Assembly (NCBI RefSeq): GCF_021018895.1
Contig: NC_079372.1
Span: 16,210,318-16,274,317, forward strand
Direction of reading: 5' to 3'
Length of the DNA: 64,000 bases
From: Seriola aureovittata
Taxonomy: Eukaryota; Chordata; Actinopteri; Carangiformes; Carangidae
How positions within the stretch are numbered: position 1 is the first letter of the stretch; every line of letters begins with the position of its first letter. The notes under the pieces are model-generated. The model ran no database searches and was not told the origin of the DNA. It worked only from the letters and a program-made list of their open reading frames with translations. Shown here piece by piece: positions 13,641-24,244 of this stretch. The translations under genes were made by a program, and so were the position numbers.

Positions 13641-15609
13641 TGCCAGTTACATTTTGTGTGTGTCTGGCAGCCCTCGTAGGCGGGTAAACTCCATGTTTCC
13701 GCTGATTGCTGTGGAGCTGCTGGCCAGAGATTTTGTTTTGGCTGCCGATGGACAGTGTGAATTCCCTTCCAAACATTAAAAAAAAAAAAAATCCTGCTTC
13801 TTTCAAACTTTGAGATGACATACTGTATATCTGAATCAAATTTTCCACACTGTTTCCCTCGTTGAATGGCCTGTCCTGTGAAGACAGCCAAGTTACCGGT
13901 ATTTTTATTCCTTTTTCCACCTCCCGATCAGCCTCTCAGGCACCAGCTACTGAATGGAGGGGAATTGACATGAGAGCAAAGGATTGAAGGAAGATCCAAA
14001 CACAGCCTGCGGGGCATGTCTGCCTGGTTTTTCCACGTGGGACTGTTGTCGTGTTAGAGTCCAGCAGATCTCTTCCCAGATTGCTTGGCTGAGGCCGAAG
14101 CCTTTAAATCACAGGTCGGTCCACCTCCACTTGGAAAGTCCACACATAAGTCAGAGCACACTGACCGAGTCATAAAAAAGGCAGGACAAAGAAATAAGAA
14201 AGAAAATGAAAATACAATATACAAAGAAAATATATAAAGATAACAAGGGAAACACACACTCAGTGCATTAAATGAACCTGTTTCACTGGATTAATGAAAA
14301 TAATAGTCATTTGGTCATAGTGCTCGTACTGAGCACCAAGAAATGACTAATTCTCCTCCTCATGTTAATGAACTTACAGACTTATGAAAAATAATGGTAA
14401 TTTTCATTTGAGCTTTTCTGAGGTGCTAACTTTGCACTTTCAGACTGTAAATAAAGGGAAAATGAAAACAGCAGCATGAGCCTCCTAACACTTCCCAAAT
14501 AAACTTTGGTTTGACATAAATCATTTCAAACACAGAAATGAACCCCCTTGATTACATATAGTAGCTAACTGCGGCTAACAAAACTAGCTGCGCACCAGAC
14601 TGTTTACATGTGTGAGGCTGTGGGTCTACATACTAGATCAGCAGTGGCAAATGAGAGAAGGTTTCCTTTTGATATTGTTCTCTAATTAAATGAAAGAAAA
14701 TGCCAGCGTAATGGCTGCTTCATTCAATCCATTATTACGAAGATGATCGTGATTCATTTCACTTTAACGTTATCTGAACCACAGACAAGGGGCTAAATCA
14801 AATAGAAGAGGGATGAGGAAGGATGGAGGTAGAGACAGGCAGCTGGAAGACTATCCCAGCAAACAGAATAGCAAACGTCTTTTACTGGACTCAGCATTTC
14901 CTGAATCTCTGGAGATCATGAGTGTAAAGTTCGCATGACACATAGACCAAATGGCCACACTTATCATAATAAGATAAGAATAATAGAGTTTTCCTTTAAT
15001 ACTAGACTTGTTACTTATGTCAAACTGCTACTTATTCAAACCCAGTGAGTGAGTCCATGAAACTGAAAACATAATTTTCTTTGGTGGAGTTACACATAGT
15101 GTTTGTGGTGCTGAGTGTCTCTCAGGCTTTCATGAACCGCTTTATAAGCAAGATAAATAATTGACAATATCTCTTTGCACTTATCCTCCGTAAAGAGTTT
15201 TAATGTGGTTCCTGTGAGGATGTGTGTGTTACAGTTAGAAATGCAGCTCTGCACCTCAGCAGCTCTGTGTTGCACTGTGGTTGCTTTATGCGTGTGTTAC
15301 GACATGCTGTGGTTTGTGACTATGTCAGTATTGCAAAACACACACAGTCCACCTCATTTAAACACAATTCATGCAGACTCATCTTAACATAACACACTTA
15401 ATCACAGTGCCTTCTCATCCTTTCCTGTTCATCATTCCACATCTTCCTGTCTTGTGGGGAAACACAGGACTTATCATCTGTCTACTGGTGGACAATCAGG
15501 GCACCAGACATTTGGTACAATGCAGGTATTCTTTAATGTTATTATCTGTTACCAAATTGGTAAATTGACAGACCAGCATTGCCAATGCCGAGGGCATAGA
15601 CTATAGATA
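13638..15609. other. Gene-free flanking DNA
   Basis: No gene is supported. Open frames such as 13,529-13,891 minus are largely read-through of the CA repeat. Confidence 0.5.
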
Positions 15610-15870
15610 AAGTTGGACGTAGCCTCTGTGACATCACCTATAGGTTACTGAAGAATGGTTTTGAAGCTCATAGTGGGCGCCACGCCATTGCCATCTTGGC
15701 ATTGCCTGACTCTGCCTAACTCCTAATCCAAAAATGGACAAAGAGCTAAAGTTTTAAGCAACCAGAAATCACATGAGTATATCAGAGGGGCAGGAGTGAA
15801 GGGTGAAGGTCCGTGCCATCCACCCTGATGAATATGATTGGTTGTGAGGGCCACCTGACAAGCATAAATG
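15610..15870. repeat. Interspersed repeat fragment
   Basis: The pattern CTCTGTGACATCACCTATAG, then TTTGAAGC, GCCATCTTGGC, a run resembling AAAGAGCTAAAG, and near the end ATGATTGGTTGTGAGGGCC resembles a dispersed non-coding repeat I associate with many teleost genomes. No termini or target duplication could be set, so limits are approximate. Confidence 0.4.
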
Positions 15871-16099
15871 AAATACCTTCAATCAGGTAGACTATCTTTA
15901 TGCCTCATCCATTCACAATTTCCTCTCCATCTCTTACCCCACCTCTTGTAATCAGCTGACTTCAGGTGATTTTGGTCTCTCTCCTGCTGTCAGCCGTCAT
16001 TTCAGTGTGAATTGCTGCGACCCTCCTCCACCCCATCCATCGTATATGAAGATCTCCAGCATTCTCTTCCTCCCATCAACACCAATGTCAAGACCCCTA

Positions 16100-16100
16100 A

Positions 16101-16195
<95 letters not shown>
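16100..16195. repeat. (CTAT)24 tetranucleotide microsatellite
   Basis: An uninterrupted run of about 24 CTAT units. It reads as long YLSI-repeat open frames in two plus-strand frames, which are artefacts. Confidence 0.95.
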
Positions 16196-17078
16196 AAGAT
16201 GGACTCTAATCAACCTGTGGTTTTACACTGGTGTCTGGCTTGAATACAAGACACATGCAGTCATTTGGTAAGAGTCAAGAGGAGCAGCAAGTTGCTCTAA
16301 ATTAGGTTGGATTCCGCTGGATTTTGTTTGATAGTTTTTGACAGGTCTCCCAGCACTTTTCCAACATATTGTCTCTTTTCCATGCTGGATGGTCTGAACC
16401 ACAGCAGGAACTTAAGCGTCAGCAGAACCTTGGTTTAGGAGGGATGGGAAAAAAATAATTTCAGTCATTTTTTACTCAAGTCATCAGAGATGCATGGTTG
16501 GCCTTACTGCAGACTGTTGAGTTGGCCAAGCGTGAAAACAGAGACAATAAGGTCTTCATTTCACTCACTCCACACACTTGGATCAACACGTCACTACTGC
16601 AGCCAAGAAGCACCCAAGAGTCATCTTTACAGGAAATCAAACCTATTATTACGTTAGCTTTAATTGCTACAGATGAGTATTGACATTTTCTTGGCTTCAG
16701 CTGAATCTTTTGCATTTTTTACACACTAGACTATGTAACTGTGCTCACTGTCACCAGCTACATTTAAAGGCCTGGAACAAGATTGAGGGTATTTGCTGTT
16801 TGATCCTGTCTGAGGCTGGCTGGATGGAAGATTAAAGCTGTACCGAATGTATAGCGGAGCGTAAACAAAACACAGTTTTCTGTGTGTTTTTAGGCAGCGG
16901 GCAGTGTTCACAGCTGATATGATTTAGATGAACAGATAGAGTCAAAGAGGGGAAGACAGAAAAGATGGATGACCAGAGAGATAAGGCGAGCAAGGCATCG
17001 CTCTGCAACAACACGTTAAGCTAACACAGACAGCCCAGTTTTGTTTTCCCACGGGATATACAGTGGATCCCAGTGAAC
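16196..17078. other. Gene-free flanking DNA
   Basis: No gene or recognisable repeat was seen in this stretch. Confidence 0.5.
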
Positions 17079-17084
17079 GACACA

Positions 17085-17142
<58 letters not shown>

Positions 17143-17153
17143 GCACACACACA
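17079..17153. repeat. (CA)n microsatellite
   Basis: About 60 bp of nearly pure CA with a short imperfect continuation (AAGCACACACACA). Confidence 0.9.
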
Positions 17154-17315
17154 AAAATATAGTCAAAAACACAGAGATCCCATCTGCCCTGGGGCTTTAA
17201 TCAGCTTATCACTCCCTGCATGGAGGCCATTCAGAATGACTATATCAAGCTTTGACATACATTAGCAGCACTACTGGGATCAAGCAATATACAGTTTGTA
17301 ACCCAACACCCCCGT

Positions 17316-17372
17316 CACACACACACGCACACACACACACACGCACGCACACACACACACACACACACACAA
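17316..17372. repeat. (CA)n microsatellite with CG interruptions
   Basis: CA dinucleotides interrupted by several GCA units (ACGCACGCAC), about 57 bp. Confidence 0.9.
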
Positions 17373-17640
17373 GGGCGCAAGTTTGCATATAGATGGTAGG
17401 GACATGTCATTACCAATATTTTGAGAGGACAGAATTGTCCCCGCCAATATTTGAGTGAACTCGTTCACACTGTGTTTGGAGTGAAGTCATATTAGATCAT
17501 TCCAATGTGTCCTCCAAGAGGCTACGTCTCCAAGGAACCCGATTTATGCATGCTGGCATTTGATTGACTAAAAGGGCGGGGGCTATCTGAAGTGTCATGT
17601 CATGTGAGAATATCAAAGTGGTACTAAACGTCACCAGGGA
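17373..17640. repeat. Possible interspersed repeat fragment bordering the satellite
   Basis: The motif GGGACATGTCATTACCAATA, then GAGAGGACAGAATTGTCCC and CCAATATTTGAGTGAA, recalls a dispersed fish repeat. The match is from memory and partial. The tract lies between a CA microsatellite and the left edge of the satellite array. Confidence 0.3.
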
Positions 17641-17769
17641 AATGTCAACTGATGCCATTTAACCATATGAGCAAGCATTAACTAGCAATCTGGTTGTTAG
17701 CAGTAGTAAAATAAAATGGTGGATACATCAAAGTAGGAGTTTATATTCTGCCGAAAAATGATGATTATT

Positions 17770-19435
17770 ATTATGATTTAATTTACTATGATATTTCTAT
17801 GACTTACAATACAATGACAGTTTTATGCCTTGCTATACTATGACATTTCTGACGTTTATATGCTGTACTATGCTATGACATTTTTTTGTGCCTTACTATA
17901 CTATTAACCTTTTTTGCCATACTATACAATGATATTTTATCTGACATCTACTATGTCAGCTGTTTCCCCTACCAGACCATGATATTTTATGCCATGAAAC
18001 TATGACACTTTTTTACCTTGCTATACTATTACGTTTTTATGCCATACTACACTATGACCGCTTTTGAAATTTTTTTCCTTACTATACAGTGACGTTTTTT
18101 GACGTTTTTATGCTTTACTATACTATGATGTTTTATACCTTACTACACTATGACCTTTTTGAAATTTTTTGCCTTACTATGCTATGAAATTGAAAGATTT
18201 ACCTTACTATACTATGACCTTTTTGACATTTTTATGCCCTACCATGCAATGATGTTTTTTGACATTTTTATACGTTTCTATACTATGGCATTTTATGCTT
18301 TCCTATAATATGAAATTTATTGATGTTTTTATGACTTACTGTACTACGAAATTTTTTATCTTACTGAACAGTAACGTTTTTTGCCGTGCTATACTATGAC
18401 ATTTTTTGAAATTGACAGATTTACCTTACTATAATATGACCTTTTTTGACAATTTTATGCCTTACTATACTATGACGTTTTCTGATGTTTTTTTGCTTTA
18501 CTATACTGTGACATTTTATGCCTTCCTATAATATGTGATTTATTGACATTTTTATGACTTACTGTACTATGAAGATTTTTCACGTTTTTATGCCTTAGTA
18601 TACGAAGACATTTTTTGAAATTTTTTACCTTACTGAACAGTAATGTTTTATGCCTTGCCATACTATGACGTTTTTGATATTGAACGATTTACCTTACTTT
18701 AATATGACCTTTTTTGATATTTTTATGCCTTACTCTACTGTGACCGTTTTTGAAATTTTTTGCCTTACTGTACTATGACGTTTTATGCCTTACTATACCA
18801 TGACGATTTTTAACATTTTTGACCTTATTACATAGTGATGATTTTTGATGGATTTTTGCTTAACTATACCATGATGTTTTTTGATCGTTTTTATGCCTCA
18901 CTATAATATGATGTTTTTTGATGTTCTTAAGCCTTACTATACTATAACCTTTTTTAAATTTTTTGCCTTACTTTATACTATGACATTTTTTTTACATTTT
19001 TATGCCCTTACTATGCAATGATGTTTCTTGATATTTTTATACGTTTCTATACTATGGCATTTTATGCCTTCCTATAATGTGACATTTATTGACGTTTTTG
19101 TGCCTTACGTTTTTTAAAAGTTTTTACCTTATTATATAGTGACGTTTTTTGAACGTTTTTTTATGCCTTACTATTCGAAGTCGTTTTTTTGAAATTTTTT
19201 ACCTTACTGAACAATGTTTTATGCCTTGCTACTATGACGTTTTTGACATTTTTATGCCATACTATACTATGACATTTCTTGACGTTTTTATACGTTTCTA
19301 TACTATGGAATTTTATTTTTATCTTATTATATAATGACGATTTTTGACAGATTTTTGACTTTGTTTACGAAAACATTTTTTTTAAATTTTTTACCTTACT
19401 GAACAGTAATGTTTTATGCCTTGCTATATTATGAC
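17770..19435. repeat. Satellite array, left divergent zone
   Basis: Short irregular monomers of about 18-50 bp tile this stretch. Each has a core close to CCTTACTATACTATGACG followed by T-tracts (TTTTTTGACGTTTTTATG). Units differ by many substitutions, small gaps and changed spacer lengths, in contrast to the homogeneous centre of the array. The plus strand is T-rich and A-poor outside the core, so the two strands differ strongly in composition. The left edge is gradual, with the first degenerate units around 17,770. No coding function is credible. Confidence 0.93.
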
Positions 19436-19980
19436 AGAGAGTTTATTGGGGAAAAGGCAACCGTGATGGTGTATGAAGAGGGGGAGTGGCTCCGAGGAAT
19501 CCAGGTGTCTCGTGAGTACACAAGCACACAAGGCAGGAGTACGGAGGACACTGGAAACCAGAGGTAGTTGAGTGAACACACTGGAAAAACGAGGGACGTC
19601 TATAGAGCAAAGGCAGGTGGGTGCTGTGGAAGGATCAGCAGCACACAAGTCAGAAAGTCTTCTGGAGCGCAGGAGAACAAAGCGTTAATACAGGCAAAAA
19701 CATCAGGGAGATCACTGAAACACTAGATAACTCTGTAGTCACTCAAACTAATCAGAGCCGCTGAGACAGTAACTACCACTGTGAAGAGCCGAACAATCTG
19801 GGGATGATTGTATGGATGACCGTGGCAAATTTACTGCAGATGATGAGTGATAGATTGCAGGTGTGGTGGTGAGCTGCTTTGCAGACCACACCTCAGCTGA
19901 GTCACCTGATGTAAGGGGACGCTAACAGAAACACACACATACACAGGGGAGGGGAGGCAAACAGGAAAAGGGCAGAAAAT
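19436..19980 (-). mobile_element. Retroposon-like insertion in the satellite with 17-bp target duplication
   Basis: A 545-bp non-satellite block interrupts the array. It is flanked on both sides by the same 17 bp, CCTTGCTATATTATGAC (19,419-19,435 and 19,981-19,997), which is satellite sequence, so this is a clean insertion with a target-site duplication. Read on the minus strand it ends with CCCCAATAAACTCT, a polyadenylation signal within 10 bp of the 3' end. That, together with the duplication length, points to a reverse-transcribed, target-primed insertion. There is no poly(A) tail and no reading frame with a recognisable domain. It could be a non-autonomous retroposon or the 3' end of a LINE. 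A solo LTR is less likely because TG...CA ends and a 4-6 bp duplication are absent. Confidence 0.65.
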
Positions 19981-22555
19981 CCTTGCTATATTATGACGTT
20001 TTTTGATGTTTTTATGCCTTACTATACTATGACGTTTTATGCTTATATATTATATTACTATATTATGATTTTCTATGCATTACGATACTATAACGTTTTT
20101 CAATATTTTTATGCCATACTATGCTATGGTGTTTTTTGTCGTTTTTATGCCTTACATTATTATGATGTTTTATGCCTTACTTTGATATGATGTGTTATCC
20201 CTCACTATACTGTGACGTTTGTTGACATGTTTATGCCTTACCATAATGTGAAGTTTTTTGACAATTTATTCCTTAATTTAACATGACGTTTTACGCAATA
20301 CTATATATGACGTTTTATGCCTTTTCATATTATGATGTTTTTAGACACTTTATACCTTACTTCAATATTAAGTTTTTTGACATTTTTATGCCTTACTATA
20401 CTATGACAGTTTTTGAAATTTTTTACCTTACTATACTATGACTTTTTTGACATTTATATGCTTTAATTTAATATGATGTTTATTGACGTATTCATGCCTT
20501 ACTATCATTTTACTTTTTTTTTTACGTTTTTGTGCCTTACTATACTATGACGTTTTTTGAAATTTCTTCCTTATTGTATTATGACATTTTTTACATTTTA
20601 ATTCCCTAATTTGATATGATGTTTTTTGACATTTTAATTCCTTATTATACGATGACTATTTTTGAAATTTTTAGTACCTTACCACACAATGACGTTTTTT
20701 GATGTTTTTATGCCTTACTCGACTATGATGTATTTTGAAACTATTTGCCTTACTATACAATGACTTTTTTGACATTTTTATGCCTTACTATAATATGACG
20801 TTTTATGCCTTCTTATAATATGACGTTCTTTTAAGTTTTTATGCCCTACTATACTATAATCTTTTTTTACGTTTTTATACCTTACTCTACTGTTACATTT
20901 TTTTGACATTTTTATGCTTTACTACTATGACGTTTTTGACGTTTTGGTGCCTTACTCTATTATGACCTTTTTTGAAATTTTTTGGCATACTATACTATGA
21001 TGTTTTTTGATGTTATTATGCCTTATTATATTATATAGTTTTTTCACTTTTTTATACCTTATTATACTTTGTTTTTTCACTTTTTTTGCAATACTATGTC
21101 GATTTTTTCCTTTTTTTCACTTCTTAGGCCTTACTATACAATGACTTCTTTTTACCTTACCATACTATTGACGTTTGTTAACGTTTTCATGCCTTATTAT
21201 ACTATGTCATTTTTTCACTTTTAAAGCCTTGCTATACTATGACATCTTTATACATTATTATAGTATGATGTTTCTTGATGGTTTTATGCCTTATTGTACT
21301 ATGTCATTTTTTCACTTTTTTTTGCCATACTATACTATGTAGTTTTTTCACTTTTTAGGCCTAACTATACTATGTGTTTTTTTTTTACTTTTAAGGTCTT
21401 CCTAAACCATGACGTAGTTATACCTTACTATACTATGACGTTTTTTGATTTTTTTATGCTTTATTATATTATATCGTTTTTTTCACTTTTTTTGCCATTG
21501 TATACTATGACGTTTTTTTTTCACTTTTAAGACTTTGCTATATTATGACATCTTTATACCTTTTTATACCATGACGGTTTTTTTGATGTTTTCATGCCTT
21601 ATTATACTATGTAATTTTTTCACTTTTTTTCCATATTATACTGTGTCGTTTTTTCACTTTTAAAGCCTTACTATATTATGACGTTTTTATACCTTATTAT
21701 TATTGTAAGTTTTTTGATGTTTTTATTCCTTATTATACTATGTTGTTGTTTCTTTTTGTTTTTTTGCCATATTATACATGTCTATTTTCCCTTTTAAGGC
21801 CTATTTTTTTTTCACTTTTTTGCCGTACTATGTTACGTCATTTTTTTTCATTTTCAAGGCCATGCTATATTATGACGTGTTTATACCTTATTATACTATA
21901 ACGTTTTAGATGTTTTTATTTAGTAATTATTATTAAATGTTTTTTTTGTTTGTTTTGTTTGTTTGTTTTTTGCCATAGTATAGTATGTTGTTTTTTCACT
22001 TTTTTTTACCATACTATACTGTGACGTTTTTATACCTTACTATACTATGAAGTCTTTATACCTTAGTATACTATGACGTTTTTTGATGTTTTTATGCCTT
22101 ATTGCACTATGTCATTTTTTCGCTTTTTTTTTTTGCCATACTATACTATGTGGTTTTTTTCACTATTTAGGCCTAACTATACTGTGTCGTTTTTGTTTAC
22201 TTTTAAGGTCTTCCTATACCATGACATATTTATACCTTACTATACTATGACGTTTTTTGATTTTTTTAGGCTTTATTATATTATATTGTTTTTTTCACTT
22301 TTCTTGCCATATTATACTATGACGTTTTTTCACTTTTTTCACCATACTATACTATGACGTCTTTATGCCTTACTATACTATGACCTTTTTCAATGTTTTT
22401 ATGCCTTATTACACTATGTTGTTTTTTCCCTTTTTCTGCCATACTATGTTATGTCGTTTTTTTCACTTTTTTTACCATACTATACTAAGACGTTTTTATA
22501 CCTTACTATACTATGAAGTCTTTATACCTTAGTATACCATGACGTTTTTTGATGT
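19981..22555. repeat. Satellite array, second divergent and transitional zone
   Basis: The array continues with divergent monomers. From about 21,050 a second monomer flavour appears, with TTTTTTCACTTTTT spacers and GCCATACTATACTATGTCG cores, and by 22,000-22,550 this is the dominant form. The zone is therefore the transition between the old-looking left edge and the homogenised centre. It ends abruptly at the gypsy remnant. Confidence 0.93.
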
Positions 22556-23398
22556 TGGTATGTGTAACGCTCCTGCTACCTTTCAAAGGTTGGTAAACAA
22601 AGTATTAGGAGATGTGAAGAACTGCAAGGCATATCTGGATGATATTGTTGTGTACTCCACTGATTGGGCTAGCCACATAGCTTAACCCTCAATCTTGCCA
22701 AATGTGAGTTTGGAAAAGGTACTGTTCTCTACCTTGGTCAGCAGGTCAGTCGAGGGCAAGTGTGTCCTGCAGATGCAAAGATCAATGCCATTGCTGCATT
22801 TCCTATACCAACCACATGGAGAGAGCTGAAACGTTTCCTAGGGATGTCTGGATACTACAGGCGGTTCTGTAAAAACTTCTCCTCGGCAGCAGCCCCACTG
22901 ACTGCCTTAACCAGTCCCTTGAAGCCCTTTGTTTTGACTGGTGAGTGCACCCAATCATTTGAATGCCTAAAAGGTATGCTATGCTGCACTCCTGTCTTGT
23001 CTGCCCCAGAATTCTCTTCACCATTCAATCTGGAAGTTGATGTCAGCGCAGCCGGGGCTGGAGCTGTTCTTCTACAGGAGGACAACCAGGGCATTGATCA
23101 TCCTGTGAGTTACTTTTCACGCAAGTTCACCACACACCAACTCAAGTATTCCACCATCGAAAAGGAGACTCTCGCACTACTGTTCGCCCTGCAACATTTT
23201 GAGGTTTACCTTGGATCCAGTGTGAAGCCAATTAAGGTGTTCACAGATCATAACCCCCTGGTGTTTCTCACCAGGATGTATAACCACAACCAGCGTCTTA
23301 TGCGTTGGGCCCTGATTATTCAACACTTCAATCTAGGAATCCCTCACAAAAAGGGATATGACAATGTTCTTGCTGACGCTTTGTCTCGTGCTATGTGA
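22556..23398 (+). pseudogene. Ty3/gypsy reverse transcriptase-RNase H remnant
   Basis: The fragment opens inside the reverse transcriptase palm domain (CNAPATFQRL), includes the catalytic YLDD (as AYLDDIVVYS, about 22,638-22,667), and continues in another frame with LTLNLAKCEFG and the thumb region (RELKRFLGMSGYYRRF). The RNase H domain follows, with its acidic residues in LEVDVS, the EKE of TIEKETLAL, VFTDHNP and ADALSR, ending at a TGA at 23,396-23,398. A small deletion with frameshift lies near 22,680 between ASHIA and the LTLNL segment. Everything upstream (gag, protease, most of RT) is missing and the 5' break abuts satellite. It is not functional. No integrase lies downstream, which is unusual for the standard Ty3/gypsy order. 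Confidence 0.92.
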
Positions 23399-23460
23399 TT
23401 TAGTTTGTTTAGTTATGGAGAGATTAGCAAAACGTGATTCCAAACATCATGTTTGGACTT

Positions 23461-23473
23461 AGAAGGGTGGGGT
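23461..23473 (+). other. Polypurine tract of the gypsy element
   Basis: AGAAGGGTGGGGT sits immediately before the TGTTACA start of the LTR, the standard position of the plus-strand primer in LTR retrotransposons. One T interrupts the purines. Confidence 0.75.
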
Positions 23474-24139
23474 TGTTACATGCCTGGCTGAGAAAAGTGC
23501 ATTTGTGTTTGTGGGTGTGTGTCGTCGTTGTCGTCCCCCCCCCCCCTTCTCTCTGTCCTCAGGTGCAATCAGCCTGATTGGCCTGCACCTGTGGAGTGTG
23601 GGTGCACCTGGACCAGCTAATCACCTCCCCATACAAAAGGAACGTGCTTGCAGTGCTGTGGTCACTTCTTTTCTCCCTCTGCTTGCTGGAGCTGCTGGTT
23701 GTTGTGTGTTTTCGATTTGTGACTTTCAGTTAATTAAGTAACTTAAAACAAGGTTTGTGGAGTGAGGTGGGGGATATAGGTAAGTTGGGGTACCCTTTAT
23801 ACATTGCACTCACGTAATGTCATAGGACTCCTCTGTATATACACACTAGATTTTAGGGTTGGTGCCACCTTTGTATTTACTTTTGGTTGACCTTCTTTAT
23901 TAGATAAGACTCAGGATTTTGGTTTAAGTTTTATTTTGAGTCTAGCTAGGCCCAGTTTTATTGTACTTTTCAGTTTGATTGGTACAACCACCTCGTCCCA
24001 TCCTCTTCCACAATTGTATTTTGTTAATAGATTTCTGTTTTAATGAACTATTTTTCTTTACTTATGACATGGCTACTTGATTCAGTTTTTGGTTGTCGTT
24101 TCGTCTCCTTTCTACCTTGCCACCAAAGGAGTCGTAACA
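23474..24139 (+). mobile_element. 3' LTR of the Ty3/gypsy remnant
   Basis: A 666-bp segment starts TGTTACA and ends GTCGTAACA, giving a short inverted terminal repeat (TGTTAC...GTAACA) with the TG...CA ends expected of an LTR. It follows the polypurine tract and stops exactly where satellite resumes (ATGCCTTATTACACTAT). A poly(C) run lies at 23,536-23,547, and CATACAAAAGG near 23,630 is a possible TATA-like element. No partner 5' LTR is in the window. Confidence 0.82.
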
Positions 24140-24210
24140 ATGCCTTATTACACTATCATTTTTTCACTTTTTTTCACCATACTATACTATGACGTTTTTA
24201 TACCCTACTA

Positions 24211-24211
<1 letters not shown>

Positions 24212-24242
<31 letters not shown>
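24212..24242. repeat. (TA)n microsatellite within the satellite
   Basis: A TATATA run of about 30 bp replaces the usual spacer of one satellite unit, probably a local expansion of ACTATATA. Confidence 0.85.

Positions 24243-24244
<2 letters not shown>

Noticed and set aside
13529..13891. Open frames with Cys-Val or His-Thr runs here and at other CA repeats
   Set aside because: Direct translation of (CA)n/(TG)n microsatellites.
18470..18661. Minus-strand Lys/His-rich repeat open frame in the satellite
   Set aside because: It is the other strand of the same satellite (repeating HKNVK and RHKMS units), with no independent coding evidence.
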